A DNA stretch of 64,000 nucleotides from Bog-756 sp963704615 (lineage in GTDB: Bacteria > Actinomycetota > Acidimicrobiia > Acidimicrobiales > RAAP-2): contig OY969923.1 in assembly GCA_963704615.1 (NCBI GenBank), positions 2,976,001-3,040,000 on the forward strand, written 5' to 3'. This document shows positions 52,113 to 62,141 of this stretch, piece after piece (position 1 is the first letter of the stretch; each line of letters begins with the position of its first letter). Below the pieces are notes generated by a model. That model ran no database searches, was not told where the DNA came from, and saw only the letters and a program-made list of their open reading frames with translations. Made by a program: the position numbers and the translations under genes.

Positions 52113-53420
52113 ATGTCCACTGGTCTTCCCCAACCTGCGGATCCGGCGATAGCCTCTTCGGGCCATGATCCGAGGGGAGATGACCGTTACTTGACGACCG
52201 TGAGGTCGGCCGCGCCGATCAACGAGAGCGCGCTTCGGGTCGGCACCGACGAGACCGGTACCCGGCCGGGCGTCTCCGGTCGGGCGATCCTCGGTGTGGT
52301 CGCCGCGGTCGTCGTCGCGGTGATGGTGGGCGCCGGCGGCGTGGCCCTGGCCTCACACCTCGGCCGTCCCGCCCGCGCCGGCGCAGCCGCCACTGAGGCC
52401 CCCGGCGACCCGCCGGGGGGTTTCCCGGTGAGCCCCTTGGCCTACCGCCCGCCGCCCACTCCGGCCCCGGCCGCCCCAGGCACCGCCGTCGGCTCGGGCC
52501 AGGACCAGTCCGACCCGGTCCTCACCCTGATCGACAACCGTTACTTCCTCTACACCAGTGGGGCACCCGGCTTTCCGCCGGTCAATGTCCCGGTGGCCTC
52601 GGCCACCGACTTCGGCGCCTGGAGCCCGATCAGCGACGCCCTCCCCGTCCTCCCTCGCTGGGCTGTCCCCGGTTACACCTGGGCTCCCGAGGTCCACCAG
52701 TTCGGCTCGACCTACGTCCTCTACTTCACCGCCATGGTGGTCGGGACCAAGCCGGCCATGGAGTGCATCGGGGACGCCACCGGGGCCGCCCCCGACGGGC
52801 CCTTCGTTGCCGCTCCGGCACCGTTTATCTGCCAGCCGGGCCTGGGCGGTTCCATCGACCCTCGTGTCTTCACCGACGCCGACGGCACCAATTGGATGTT
52901 GTGGAAGTCCGACCAGAACATCGGGGGTGCGACCACCCCGACTCAGATGTGGTCACAGGAGTTGACCGCCGACGGCCTGGGCCTGACGGGACAGCCGGCC
53001 ATCATCCTCCAGCCCGACGAACCGTGGCAGGGAACCATCGTGGAGGCACCCGACATGGTGGAAGTCGATGGCAACTACTGGGTGTTCTATTCGGGGAACT
53101 GGTTCAACCAACCGGCCTACGGCATCGGCGCGGCCCGCTGTGCCGGACCGCAGGGCCCGTGCGCCGATACCTCCCTCTGGCCGCTGCTCGGCTCCAACAA
53201 CCAGGGCCAGGGGCCCGGAGAGGCGTCCGTCTTCGTCGACGCCAGTGGTGCCTGGATGCTCTACAGCCCGTGGCGCTCACTGGCTCCCCGTCCCGACTTC
53301 CTCCGCCCGGTGTTCATCACCCGGCTGGGCTTCGCCCCGAGCGGCCCCTACCTGGCCGCCGGCGGCCCCCCGCCCGGTCTCGACGCCCTCGGGTCCGGGA
53401 TCCTGTTGCCGAACCCGTGA
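52113..53420 (+). CDS. membrane-anchored GH43-family glycosidase (arabinanase/arabinofuranosidase-like)
   Basis: 435 residues from ATG 52113; a longer frame upstream has no similarity. One membrane helix at about 59-80 leaves a cytoplasmic tail of 58 residues and puts the enzyme outside. A Pro/Ala-rich linker then leads to the five-bladed propeller. The catalytic trio of GH43 is visible: Asp134 (QDQSDPVL, general base), Asp249 (SIDPRVF, pKa modulator) and Glu311 (VEAPDMV, general acid). The usual substrates are arabinans or xylans; with a glycan locus next door it may trim or remodel the cell's own surface polymer or arabinogalactan-type wall. Confidence 0.88.
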   Translation: MSTGLPQPADPAIASSGHDPRGDDRYLTTVRSAAPINESALRVGTDETGTRPGVSGRAILGVVAAVVVAVMVGAGGVALASHLGRPARAGAAATEAPGDPPGGFPVSPLAYRPPPTPAPAAPGTAVGSGQDQSDPVLTLIDNRYFLYTSGAPGFPPVNVPVASATDFGAWSPISDALPVLPRWAVPGYTWAPEVHQFGSTYVLYFTAMVVGTKPAMECIGDATGAAPDGPFVAAPAPFICQPGLGGSIDPRVFTDADGTNWMLWKSDQNIGGATTPTQMWSQELTADGLGLTGQPAIILQPDEPWQGTIVEAPDMVEVDGNYWVFYSGNWFNQPAYGIGAARCAGPQGPCADTSLWPLLGSNNQGQGPGEASVFVDASGAWMLYSPWRSLAPRPDFLRPVFITRLGFAPSGPYLAAGGPPPGLDALGSGILLPNP

Positions 53421-53455
53421 ACCCGTGCCCGTGAACTGTACCGGTGCCGGCCCGG

Positions 53456-54895
53456 TCAGTCCCGGAGGCGGCGCAGCTCGACCGCGACCGCCTTGCCGTC
53501 GGCCTGGCCCCGAGTGGCCTTCATCACCACGCCGGTGAAGAACCCGGCCAGCTTGTCCTCGCCGTCCTGGAAACGGCGCCACTCGTCGGGGTGGGCGGCC
53601 ACCGCCGCGGCCACCGTGGCCACCAACGAGTCCTCGGTCATGGCCTCGAAGCCCCGGGCGGCGGCGATGGCCGCCGGATCTCCCCCGCCGGCGGCCAGCA
53701 GTTCGGCCAGCACCTGCTTGGCCTGGGTGGCCGTCAGCGAGCCCGAGGACTCGAGGGTCAAAAGGGCTACGTAGGAACCGAGGTCCAGCGCCCGGGCGGC
53801 ATCGGCATCGGTGGCCGCCTCGTTGGCCGTGCGGGCCAGGGCCAGCCCGGTGGGCAGGCCGGCGGCCACCGCGCCGGTCACCAGATGGTCGAGGCCCAGG
53901 TCGACCACGGTGGCCACCTGGTCGGTGGCCGCGTCGCTGACCTCGCCGGCGTCTTCGAGCAACTCGAGCAACCGGGCACGGCGCTCCGCCGGCATCGGGG
54001 CCAGGGTGTCGGCCACCGCCTGGAGCCATTCGGCGTCGGGGACCAGGGGAACCAGATCCGGCTCGAGGAAGTAGCGGTAGTCGTAGGCGTCCTCTTTCGA
54101 GCGGAGGAGGACGGTGCGGCCCTCGCCCTCGTCCCAGTGGCGGGTCTGCTGTTCGACGGACTTCCCCGATTCGAGGAGGGCGATCTGGCGGTCCGCCTCG
54201 TAATCGATGGCCCGACCCACCGATCGGATCGAATTGAGGTTCTTGATCTCGCACCGGGTACCGAAGGGCTCGTCGGAGGATCGCCGGACCGACACGTTGG
54301 CGTCCACCCGCATCGACCCCTCCTCCATCTTGCCGTCGGAGGCGCCCGAGGCCACCAGCACGGCCCGCAGCTCGGCGACGTAGGCGCGGGCCTGGGCGGC
54401 CGAGCGGATGTCGGGGGCGCTCACGATCTCGACCAGGGGGACCCCCGACCGGTTGTAGTCGACCAGCGAGTAGTCGGCGCCGTGGATGCGGCCCGAGGCG
54501 CCGGCGTGGGACGTCTTTCCGGTGTCCTCTTCCATGTGGGCGCGCTCGATTCCCACTCGGCTGCCGTCGGGGAGGTCGAGGTGGCCGAGGACGTTGATCG
54601 GCTCGTCGTACTGACTGATCTGGTAGTCCTTGGCCTGATCGGGATAGAAGTAGTTCTTGCGGTGGAAGGTGGACGGGCGGATCTGACAGTGCAGGGCGGT
54701 GCCGATGGCCATGGCCAACTCCACCGCCTTCTGGTTGAGCACCGGCAGCGATCCGGGCAGGCCCACACAGACCGGGCAGATGTTGGTGTTGGGTTCATCC
54801 CCGAACTTGTTGGGACACCCGCAGAACAACTTGGTGACCGTCTGGAGCTCGGAGTGGACCTCGAGGCCGATCACCATCTCCCACCCCGGCCTCAC
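53456..54895 (-). CDS. gatB: aspartyl/glutamyl-tRNA amidotransferase subunit B
   Basis: 479 residues from GTG 54895, which overlaps the gatA stop (GTGA). The conserved start GLEVHSELQTVTKLFCGC is followed by the four zinc cysteines (FCGC and ICPVC), RKNYFYPDQAKDYQISQYD and FEKM-equivalent MEEGSMRVDANVSVR. The C-terminal YqeY-like domain covers about 330-479 and ends in the usual ELRRLRD. With GatA and GatC it converts Glu-tRNA(Gln) or Asp-tRNA(Asn) to the amide form in the cytoplasm. The gene is intact, in contrast to all genes after 56.8 kb. Confidence 0.98.
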   Translation of the reverse strand: MRPGWEMVIGLEVHSELQTVTKLFCGCPNKFGDEPNTNICPVCVGLPGSLPVLNQKAVELAMAIGTALHCQIRPSTFHRKNYFYPDQAKDYQISQYDEPINVLGHLDLPDGSRVGIERAHMEEDTGKTSHAGASGRIHGADYSLVDYNRSGVPLVEIVSAPDIRSAAQARAYVAELRAVLVASGASDGKMEEGSMRVDANVSVRRSSDEPFGTRCEIKNLNSIRSVGRAIDYEADRQIALLESGKSVEQQTRHWDEGEGRTVLLRSKEDAYDYRYFLEPDLVPLVPDAEWLQAVADTLAPMPAERRARLLELLEDAGEVSDAATDQVATVVDLGLDHLVTGAVAAGLPTGLALARTANEAATDADAARALDLGSYVALLTLESSGSLTATQAKQVLAELLAAGGGDPAAIAAARGFEAMTEDSLVATVAAAVAAHPDEWRRFQDGEDKLAGFFTGVVMKATRGQADGKAVAVELRRLRD

Positions 54896-56358
54896 GATCG
54901 GACACCTCCGACCCGACTCGGCACGGGCAGGGGAGGCGCGGCGTCCTCGACCACCGCTGCCACCTTGAACAGGGTGCTCTCGGACAGCACTGGCCCGAGC
55001 AGCTGGACCCCCACGGGCAGACCGTCGTTCCCCGGGCCGAAGGGGATGCTGATGGCCGGGTGCCCGGCCAGATTGGACGGGATAGTGCACACGTCCGAGA
55101 GGTACATGGTCAGCGGGTCGCCGGTCTTGGCCCCCAGGGGAAAGGCGGTGGTCGGTGCCGTGGGACCGAGGAGGACGTCGCAACGGGCATAGGCGGCAGC
55201 GAAGCCCTCGATGATCCGAGTCCGGACGCGAAGGGCCTGGTTGTAGTACGCATCCATGTAGCCGGCCGAGAGCACGTAGGTTCCGAGCATGATCCGGCGC
55301 TTGACCTCGTCGCCGAAGCCGGCCGTGCGGGTGGCGGTGTTCATGGCCACGGTGTCCTCGGCATCGACCCGCAGCCCATAGCGGACCCCGTCGTAGCGGG
55401 CCAGGTTGGAGGACGCTTCGCCGGGGGCGATCAGGTAGTAGGCGGAGAGCCCCAGGGTGACCTCGGGCACCGACACCTCGACCACCCGGGCCCCGGCCGC
55501 GGCACAGGCCTCGGCCGCCTCCCGCACCCTCGACACCACATCGGGCGCCGCCCCCTCGAGGAACTCGGTGAGGATCCCGACGGTCAGGCCGGCCACCCCG
55601 TCGTCCAGAACCGAGAGCACCCTCGGGGTGGGGCGGTTGAGCGAGGTGGAGTCGGCCGGGTCGTGACCACCGATCACGTCGAACAGCAGGGCGGCATCGG
55701 CGACGGTGGTGGCCAACGGGCCGATCTGGTCGAGCGAGCTGGCGAAGGCCACCAGGCCGTAGCGGGACACGGTGCCGTAGGTGGGTTTCATGCCCACCAC
55801 ACCGCACAGGGCGGCCGGCTGGCGAATGGAGCCGCCGGTGTCCGAGCCCAGGGCAATAGGGGCGAAACCGGCGGCCACCGCCGCAGCCGAACCCCCCGAG
55901 GACCCACCGGGCACCCGGGAGGTGTCGTGCGGATTGCGGGTGGGGCCGAAGGCCGAGCCCTCGGTGGACGAACCCATGGCGAACTCGTCCATGTTGGTCT
56001 TCCCCACCATGACCGCCCCGGCCCGCCGCAACCGGGTCACCACCGTGGCGTCATAGGGCGGACGCCACCCGTCGAGGATGCGCGACGAGCAGGTGGTGGG
56101 CACCCCCGTGGTGCAGAGGTTGTCCTTGAGGGCGACGGGCACACCGGCCAGGGGTCCCGGGTCCTGGCCCGCGGTCACCGCCCGGTCCACGGCGAGCGCC
56201 TGGGCCCGAGCCTCCTCCGCGGTGACCAGGTTGAAGGCGTGGATCTCGGCCTCGCCGGCATCGATGACGGCCAGGTGGCCCTCGAGAACGTCGGCGGCGC
56301 GGCGCGCCCCGGTCCGGACCGCCTCGGCCAGGGCGGCCGCCGGGCGCGGTGCGCTCAC
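54892..56358 (-). CDS. gatA: aspartyl/glutamyl-tRNA amidotransferase subunit A (amidase)
   Basis: 488 residues from GTG 56358, overlapping the gatC stop (GTGA). The amidase Ser-cisSer-Lys triad is present: Lys78 in GVPVALKDNLCTTG, Ser153 in GGSSGGSAAA and Ser177 in GSDTGGSIRQPA. KTNMDEFAMGSSTE and NLAGHPAISIPFG are family segments. It releases ammonia from glutamine and passes it to GatB. Second gene of gatC-gatA-gatB, the common actinobacterial order, with 4-nt overlaps throughout. Confidence 0.98.
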   Translation of the reverse strand: MSAPRPAAALAEAVRTGARRAADVLEGHLAVIDAGEAEIHAFNLVTAEEARAQALAVDRAVTAGQDPGPLAGVPVALKDNLCTTGVPTTCSSRILDGWRPPYDATVVTRLRRAGAVMVGKTNMDEFAMGSSTEGSAFGPTRNPHDTSRVPGGSSGGSAAAVAAGFAPIALGSDTGGSIRQPAALCGVVGMKPTYGTVSRYGLVAFASSLDQIGPLATTVADAALLFDVIGGHDPADSTSLNRPTPRVLSVLDDGVAGLTVGILTEFLEGAAPDVVSRVREAAEACAAAGARVVEVSVPEVTLGLSAYYLIAPGEASSNLARYDGVRYGLRVDAEDTVAMNTATRTAGFGDEVKRRIMLGTYVLSAGYMDAYYNQALRVRTRIIEGFAAAYARCDVLLGPTAPTTAFPLGAKTGDPLTMYLSDVCTIPSNLAGHPAISIPFGPGNDGLPVGVQLLGPVLSESTLFKVAAVVEDAAPPLPVPSRVGGVRS

Positions 56359-56687
56359 GGCGCTTCGCCCAGGATGCGCGGCACCTTGAACCGATGGTCC
56401 TCCACCGACGGCGCCTCGGCCAGCACCTGGTCACGATCGAGACACGGCTGGATCTCGTCGGGTCGGAGCACGTTGGTCACGGCCATGGCGTGCGCGGTCG
56501 GGGACACACCGGCCAGGTCGAGACAGGCGACGTCGGCGGCGTGGTCGAGCACCTGGGCCAGCTGACCGGTGAACAGGTCGAGCTCGTCCTCGGTCAGCTC
56601 GAGGCGGGCCAGGGCGGCCACGTGGGCCACCTCCTCGCGGGTCAGCGCGCCGGAGTGGCCATCAGGCGGCCGCGGCGCCCGGTCCAC
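56355..56687 (-). CDS. gatC: aspartyl/glutamyl-tRNA amidotransferase subunit C
   Basis: 110 residues from ATG 56687. The GatC core is ALTREEVAHVAALARLELTEDEL, seen here as LTREEVAHVAALARLEL and TEDELDLFTGQLAQVLDH, then RPDEIQPCLDRDQVLAEAP and the closing FKVPRILGE. It wraps around GatA and stabilises the complex. The N-terminal 14 residues overlap the hydrolase gene's 3' end by 26 bp, suggesting read-through from upstream. Confidence 0.96.
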   Translation of the reverse strand: MDRAPRPPDGHSGALTREEVAHVAALARLELTEDELDLFTGQLAQVLDHAADVACLDLAGVSPTAHAMAVTNVLRPDEIQPCLDRDQVLAEAPSVEDHRFKVPRILGEAP

Positions 56688-57437
56688 CCATGACCTCGAG
56701 GGCGAAATCGACGACCCGCTGTTCGATCAGCGGCGCGTCCCAGTCCAGGGTGGCCACGTGGAAGCTGCGCTCGAGACGGACCCGCATCGACCGGCCCGCC
56801 CACCGAGCGCTCGAGGACGGTCGCCGGACGCCGGGTCGACCACGTGGTCCTCCCGGCTGGAGAACAACAGGGTGGGACAGCGGATAGCGGACAGCCGGCC
56901 GGCCACCTCGCCCACCCCTTCGAACAGGGAGAGGGCCGCGGCCAGGGGGGTACGCGGGTAGGCGGCTTCGACGACTCCCTCCTTGGCGATGTCCGACCCG
57001 ATGCCGTCGATGACCTCGGTCCCGGCGTCGAGAAGGGCGCGGATCCCGTCGGGGAATTCCTCGACGGGGGGGTCGACCAGCGGATTGACCACGGCGATGC
57101 CGGCGATGCCGGGGTGGTGCTCGGCCAGCCAGCAGGCCAGGGTCCCCCCCATCGACAGCCCGGTCACCGCCACCTTCTCGCAGCGCGCGGCCAGGGCCTG
57201 GTAGGCGGCCTCGGCCGCGCCGGACCAGTCCTCCCAGCGAGTGGGAACCATGTCCTCGATGGCCGTGCCGTGGCCGGGCAGGAGGGGGAGGTCCACGGTG
57301 TACCCGACGGTGGCCAGCACCTCGGCCAGCGGCCGCATCGACTGGGGGTTGCCGGTGAAGCCGTGGAGGACGAGCACACCGTGGGACCCGCCTCGGTGGG
57401 ACCAGGGTTCGGCACCTGGGATGATCGGAGCGGTCAT
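56662..57437 (-). CDS. alpha/beta hydrolase (carboxylesterase/monoacylglycerol-lipase-like), frameshifted
   Basis: From ATG 57437. The oxyanion-side VLVLHGFTGNPQSM, LLPGHGTAIED, nucleophile elbow VTGLSMGGTLA and the Asp in REDHVVDP are all in frame. Near 56,835-56,800 the frame moves twice: SGD continues as VLERS and then MRVRLERSFHVATLDWD, which carries the catalytic His (HVATLD). Removing two extra bases leaves 774 nt and a 257-residue protein of normal length for this family. It is therefore probably a functional gene with two consensus errors. It may hydrolyse carboxyl esters; the substrate is unknown. Confidence 0.85.
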
Positions 57438-57615
57438 GGCACGGGATGCTAATGGCATCAGGTCTCGACCTCGGGCACGAGGCCCACCCGGCGGCACCGT
57501 CGTCTCGAGGCCTCGACCCCTCTCTGCGGACAGGGCTGGGCCGGCCGAGAGGGATTCGGGGACCCGGGTAGTGTGGGCGGCCAGACATCCCCCAGGCGCA
57601 AGGAGCAGCACACCG

Positions 57616-58027
57616 ATGGCCACCTATCAGTTTCTGAGCGACGAATGGCTGGCCGAGGCCCGGGCCATCAGGGCGGAGTTCGACGGCAAGGGCGCGCACC
57701 ATCGACCACTCCATCCGGATGAACCTGGTCATCGCCGAGGTGCCCTTCGGCGAGGGAACGGTGCGAGGCCCACGTGGACACCAGCACGCGGCGAGCTGGT
57801 GCTCGACACCGGCCACATCGACCCGGTCGACCTCAAGGTCTCCCTCGACTACGACGTGGCCAAGGCCATCCTGGTCGAGGGCAACCCCCAGGCCGGGATG
57901 CAGGCCTTCATGTCCGGCAAGATCAAGGTCGAGGGCGACATCGCCAAGCTGATGGCCCTCCAGTCGATCGGCCCCCGATCCGGTGGCCGCCGAGATCGGC
58001 GCCCGCATCCTGGCCATGACCGAGTAG
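57616..58027 (+). CDS. SCP2 sterol-transfer-family protein, several frameshifts
   Basis: From ATG 57616 to TAG 58027. Read across about four 1-nt insertions (in AAGGGC, GTGCGAGG, CACGCGGC and the C run near 57,975) it gives 135 residues. Segments in order: YQFLSDEWLAEARAIRAEF, TIDHSIRMNLVIAEVPFGEG, GELVLDTGHIDPVDLKVSLD, YDVAKAILVEGNPQAGMQAF, MSGKIKVEGDIAKLMALQ and EIGARILAMTE. This is the SCP2 fold, a hydrophobic cavity for lipids or acyl-CoAs. It relates in theme to the SCP2-type thiolase at 8.1 kb. It is divergent from the hydrolase (178-bp gap). Confidence 0.85.
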
Positions 58028-58054
58028 CGTCCCATCCCCGGGGCAGCCGCCTGG

Positions 58055-59614
58055 TCAGCCGGCGGCCACCTCGGGCGAGCGCTCGGCCTCGCCCGTGACC
58101 AGGGGTGTTGCGCATGAACAGCGCGAACACCGCCGGCCAGCACGGCGCCGATGGCGCCCACCGCGTAGGCCCGGTGGAACGAGGCCAGCGAGCCCACCCC
58201 GCCGTGCCCGGAGGCCTGGACGGTGACCATCACCTGGATGCCGGCCACGATGCCGATCTGGGTGATCAGCTGCTGGGCCGCGCTCATCACCCCGAGCTCG
58301 TCGGCGGCCACCTCGTTGGACGCCGACGCCGCGGTCGACGGGGTGGACAGACCGTTGCCCACACCCGGACAGGGCCAGGGCCACCAGGATCACCACCAGC
58401 GACGGTTGGGCTCCGAGCTGGGTGAAGACCAGCATCGACAGCCAGCAGGGCGACGGCCGCCGGCCACCGTCGACAGCCGCTCCCCCACCTTGACGGCGGC
58501 GTAGCCGGCGATGGGGGCCACGATGGAGAACATCAGCGGGCGGGCGGTCGACACCAGGCCGGCCCTGGTCTCGCTGTAGCCGTAGACCCGCTCCATGAGG
58601 ATGGGGAAGAGGAAGAAACCGCCCATGTAGGAGAAGTTGACGAAGGTCCGGGCTCCGAGGGGGAAGACGAAGTTGCGCATCCGGAAGTAGCGCAGCGGGA
58701 TGAGCGGCTGCGGGGGCCCGCCGCTCGTGGAGCACGAAGCCGACGCCGGACACGAGCTGAGCGGCGAAGACGGCGAGGGTGGCCGGGGCGGCGAACCCCC
58801 AGGACGGGGCCACGTTGAGCGCCAGCAGGCAGGCGGTGACCGAGCCGGACAGGGTGAGCGACCCCATCCAGTCGAGCTGGCCCCACGGGCTCCCACTCCG
58901 GTGCCCGGCCTGGCGCCGGGCCCGGCTTCGGCGGTGCGAGCCGTCGCCGGAGGGCAGCACGATCACGGCCAGCACGGCGGCGATGGCCATCAGGGGCAGC
59001 TCACCCCAGAACAGGGCCCGCCAGCCCGAAGTACTGGATGATCGGGGCGCCGATGGTCACCCCGAGGACCGGTCCCCCCGCCCCGACCAGGGCCCACCAG
59101 CCCATGGCCTTGACCCGGTCCCCGTGGGAGAAGACCTGGAGGACCAGGGCCATCGAGGCGGCTCCGGTGGCCGCCCCCTGGACGCCGTCGAACAGCCGGG
59201 CGGCGATGAGCACCCCGGCGGTCGGGGCCGAGGCGGTGAGCACCACGCTGACGGCTGCTCCCGACAGTCCCCACAGGTAGAGCCGCCGGTAGCCCCGGAG
59301 GTCGCCGAGCTTGCCCGAGGATGGGGGCGGCCACCCCGAAGGCCAGCAGGGGGCCGGTCGAGGTCCAGGTCAGGGTGGAGATCGATGGTGTGCAGCTCGG
59401 CGGCCACCTCGGGCAGGGCCACCACGAAGACGGTGAAGGTGATGTTGACCGACAGCAGGCCGGCCAGCACCGTCCACAGCACCCACCACTGGTAGCGCTC
59501 GGAGCCGGCCAGCCGGCGGTGGATCCGGTGGCGGAACAGGATGGGCCAGGGGACGACGATGCCGCCCTCGGCACCGGCACCGGTGCCGCTGAGCATGGCC
59601 TCGGCCTCGATCAC
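58055..59614 (-). CDS. MFS drug-exporter-like transporter (DHA2/EmrB type), frameshifted
   Basis: Pieces in different frames join in order: start GTG 59614 with FTVFVVALPEVAAELHTID, then GVLIAARLFDGVQGAATGAA, VGAGGPVLGVTIGAPIIQ (motif C-like antiporter signature), FPLGARTFVNFSYMGGFFLF, FSIVAPIAGYAAVKVGERLS, and MSAAQQLITQIGIVAGIQV near the end before the stop at 58055. About 510 residues and 14 helices are expected. Exchange of drugs or lipids for protons is the family role. At least five single-base breaks are present. Length and helix order are normal, so the breaks are more probably sequence errors than decay. Confidence 0.78.
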
Positions 59615-59678
59615 CTCGCCGGCGTCGAAGCCCTGGTCCCCTGCCGGTCCGGCCGGGCCCCCTGACCGGCGACACCGC

Positions 59679-60560
59679 TCAGCCCACGAGCGGGTGCATC
59701 TGCGCCTGCAGCTCCGCCACCGTCCAGCGGTCGTCCTTCTCCAGGGTGTCGGTCATCGTCCAGGGCTGGAAGAGGCGGATCTGGCCGCCCTGGACGAAGT
59801 ACACCCGGCCGGTGGCCGGGCAGTCCTCGGTGGCCAGGTAGGCCACCAGGGGGGAGACGTTGGCCGGGTCCCAGCTGTCGAACACCGAGGCGTCGGCCGG
59901 GGCCTGCACGATGTCGGACAGGCCCGGGGTCTGCTCGGTCATCCGGGTGCGGGCGGCCGGGGCGATGGCGTTGACCCGGACGCCGTAGCGGACCAGCTCG
60001 TCGGCGGCGATGGTGGTGAAGGCGGCGATGCCGGCCTTGGCCGCGCCGTAGTTGGACTGGCCGGGGTTGCCCAGCAGCCCCGACGTCGACGAGGTGTTGA
60101 CCACCGACGCCTTGACCTCCTGGCCGGCCTTGGTCTGCTCGCGCCAGTAGGCGGCGGCGTGCCGGGTGGGGACGAAGTGACCCTTCAGGTGGACGTGGAT
60201 GACCGAGTCCCAGTCCGCCTCGGACATGTTGACCAGCACCCGGTCGCGCAGGATGCCGGCGTTGTTGACCAGCACGTGGAGGTCGCCGAAGGCCTCGACG
60301 GCGGTGTCGATGAGCCGCTTGCCGCCGTCCCAGTCGCAGACGTCGTCGCGTTGGCCACCGCCTGGCCGCCCGGCGGCGGTGATCTCGTCGACCACCTGCT
60401 GGGCCGGCGGACCGGTCGTCGCCGGATCCGTCGACGGCGCCACCCGAGGTCGTTGACCACCACCTTGGCCCCCTCGGCGGCGAACAGGAGGGCGTGCTCG
60501 CGGCCCGATGCCGCGACCGGCCCCGGTGATGATCGCGATCCGTCCGTCCAGTGCTCCCAT
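59679..60560 (-). CDS. short-chain dehydrogenase (multifunctional 3-hydroxyacyl-CoA dehydrogenase-like), frameshifted
   Basis: From ATG 60560 (MGALDGRIAIITGAGRG). The frame slips at GIG, where an extra G breaks GREHALLFAAEGAKVVVNDLG, and again twice before DVCDWDGGKRLIDTAVEAFG; from there on it is intact. Motifs: the glycine loop GAGRGIGRE, NNAG in HVLVNNAGILRD, Ser in SSTSGLLGNPGQ, and the YGAAK of the Tyr-Lys pair. The end, WTVAELQAQMHPLVG, is typical of the HSD17B4/FabG3-type dehydrogenases that act on 3-hydroxyacyl-CoA. About 293 residues when corrected. Confidence 0.85.
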   Translation of the reverse strand: MGALDGRIAIITGAGRGIGPRARPPVRRRGGQGGGQRPRVAPSTDPATTGPPAQQVVDEITAAGRPGGGQRDDVCDWDGGKRLIDTAVEAFGDLHVLVNNAGILRDRVLVNMSEADWDSVIHVHLKGHFVPTRHAAAYWREQTKAGQEVKASVVNTSSTSGLLGNPGQSNYGAAKAGIAAFTTIAADELVRYGVRVNAIAPAARTRMTEQTPGLSDIVQAPADASVFDSWDPANVSPLVAYLATEDCPATGRVYFVQGGQIRLFQPWTMTDTLEKDDRWTVAELQAQMHPLVG

Positions 60561-60663
60561 CTGGTCACTCCCCCATCTCTGCTGCGGTCTCGTCCCGGCC
60601 TCCGCTCCAGGGCGGGACTGTCGGTGGGTCGGCGACCACGTTGACAGGGCCGCGACAGCCTGG

Positions 60664-61812
60664 TCAAACCGGCAGGGCATCCCCCGGCGGTCGCCGGTGG
60701 CCAGCCGGCACCGGGACGGTCGACACGGTCGTCCCCAGCCCGGCCTCGACCACGGCCGCCACCATCGCCCGGACCCGGGCCCGGTCGCCGGCCACCAGCA
60801 CGTACTCGGTGTTGCGCAGGTGGGACACCGATCCCACCTTGCTGCCCGGACGGATCGTGGATGCCGATCCGCGCCCCGACGTAGCGGGCCGAGTCGAAGG
60901 CCAGGACCTCCACGTGGCCGCGGCCGGCGCACAGCTCGTGGAGCTGGTCGAAGCTCAGCCACGACTCGTTGTTGTAGGAGAGGACCACCACCTCGGCCTG
61001 GACACCCGGTGATCACCCGGCCCAGGGCGGCGGGCATGCGTCCGGCGGCCGTTGAAGGCGCTCCTGCTCGCCGGGTCCCGGAGGTCCTCGCGCTTGCAGG
61101 CCACCCCGTAGTGGGCCGGGGCGTCCCAGGCCACGATGGTCTCCCACACGTGGTAGTTGGCGTCGTAGCGGTGCTGGTTGTAGGGAGGGTCGAGATAGGC
61201 CAGGTCGACCGGGCCCGAGCTCGTCGCGAGCCGGCCAGGGCGCCGGCGTCGCCCCGCACCGCCCGACCCGGGCCCGGGCAGCAGGGCCGGCACCCGCAGG
61301 GTCAGCGGTTGGTGGGCCCGCGGGCGCCCACTGCTTGAGGTAGGCCATCTGCAGACCGGTGGTCGAGTCCACCCGGTCGGCCGCCTCGACCAGGCTGGTC
61401 AGCAGGACCGGCCAGAGGGCGGTGCCGGCGTACTCGTCGCTCGATGGCGTCGCGCACGGCGTCGATGCGGGCCCCGTTCTCCGGGCGGAAGTACCGCGAC
61501 GCCTCGCAGAAGGTGGCGGTGACGTACCCGGGCCGCCCGGGCAGGCGCGTTGAGCCGGTCGACGGCCTCGGCCACCTCGGCCGACCAGGTCGGGGCTGGG
61601 CCCGCGGGTCGGTGGCCACGTAGCAGCGGGCCAGCACGTGGGCGAACCGGGTGCTGTCCACCGCGGTCACCTCGATGCCCAGCCGCTTCCAGGCCTGGGC
61701 CACCCGGGTGGTCCCGCAGAAGAGGTCGAGGCCGGTGCGGGCCCCCGATGCCTCGGCCAGCAGGCGTGAGGGCGGGAACCAGCCGTCGCTTGGACCCCAG
61801 GTACTTGATCAC
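60664..61812 (-). CDS. DNA adenine N6-methyltransferase of the D12/Dam class, frameshifted
   Basis: From GTG 61812. Opening VIKYLGSKRRLVPAL is the Dam-class start (xFxGxK). Then IEVTAVDSTRFAHVLARCYV, YVTATFCEASRYFRPENGAR, the catalytic DLAYLDPPYNQHRYDANYHV with DPPY, VVLSYNNESWLSF and a C-terminal NTEYVLVAGDRARVRAMV before TGA at 60664. About 380 residues. It methylates adenine in a short target sequence; no restriction enzyme is next to it, so it is probably a solitary methylase. Several single-base breaks interrupt the frames, as in its neighbours. Confidence 0.82.
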
Positions 61813-61829
61813 GGCGGGGCGCCGCGGGC

Positions 61830-62141
61830 TCACCGGCGACCGAACCGGCGGAACCACCAGTTCGGGTCGCGGGCGTGGGCGTGGAAGTGGTCGGGGATCT
61901 GGCGCATCACCCGGTCGAACGACCACACGCCCTCGCCCAGCTGGTCATCGGCCACCCGGCCGAGTGGGCCGAGCATGTGCTCGACCTCGGCGTCGGGCGG
62001 CTCGTCGCCATGCTCCTTCCAGACCACCATGGGCACGTCGCACACCTCGCAGGCGGCCACCCAGCAGACGTCGTCCTCGTGGAACCACTCGGTGATGCGG
62101 GCCGCTTCGCACAGTTCGCAGCCCGGGGCGGACGCGCTCAC
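61830..62141 (-). CDS. small conserved double-CxxC protein
   Basis: 103 residues, intact, from GTG 62141, which overlaps the kinase stop (GTGA). An N-terminal CELCEAARITEWF and a second pair CEVCDVPMVVWKEHG look like a treble-clef or rubredoxin-type zinc site, with WVAACEVC between; the rest is acidic then His-containing (DHFHAHARDPNWWFRRF). It has HIT-like spacing in its front half but lacks the HxHxH triad. Function unknown. The coupling to the kinase suggests related work. Confidence 0.7.
   Translation of the reverse strand: MSASAPGCELCEAARITEWFHEDDVCWVAACEVCDVPMVVWKEHGDEPPDAEVEHMLGPLGRVADDQLGEGVWSFDRVMRQIPDHFHAHARDPNWWFRRFGRR

Noticed and set aside
51782..52168. Possible 128-codon gene before GH43
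   Set aside because: No domain, no ribosome site, and it runs into the GH43 gene in another frame.
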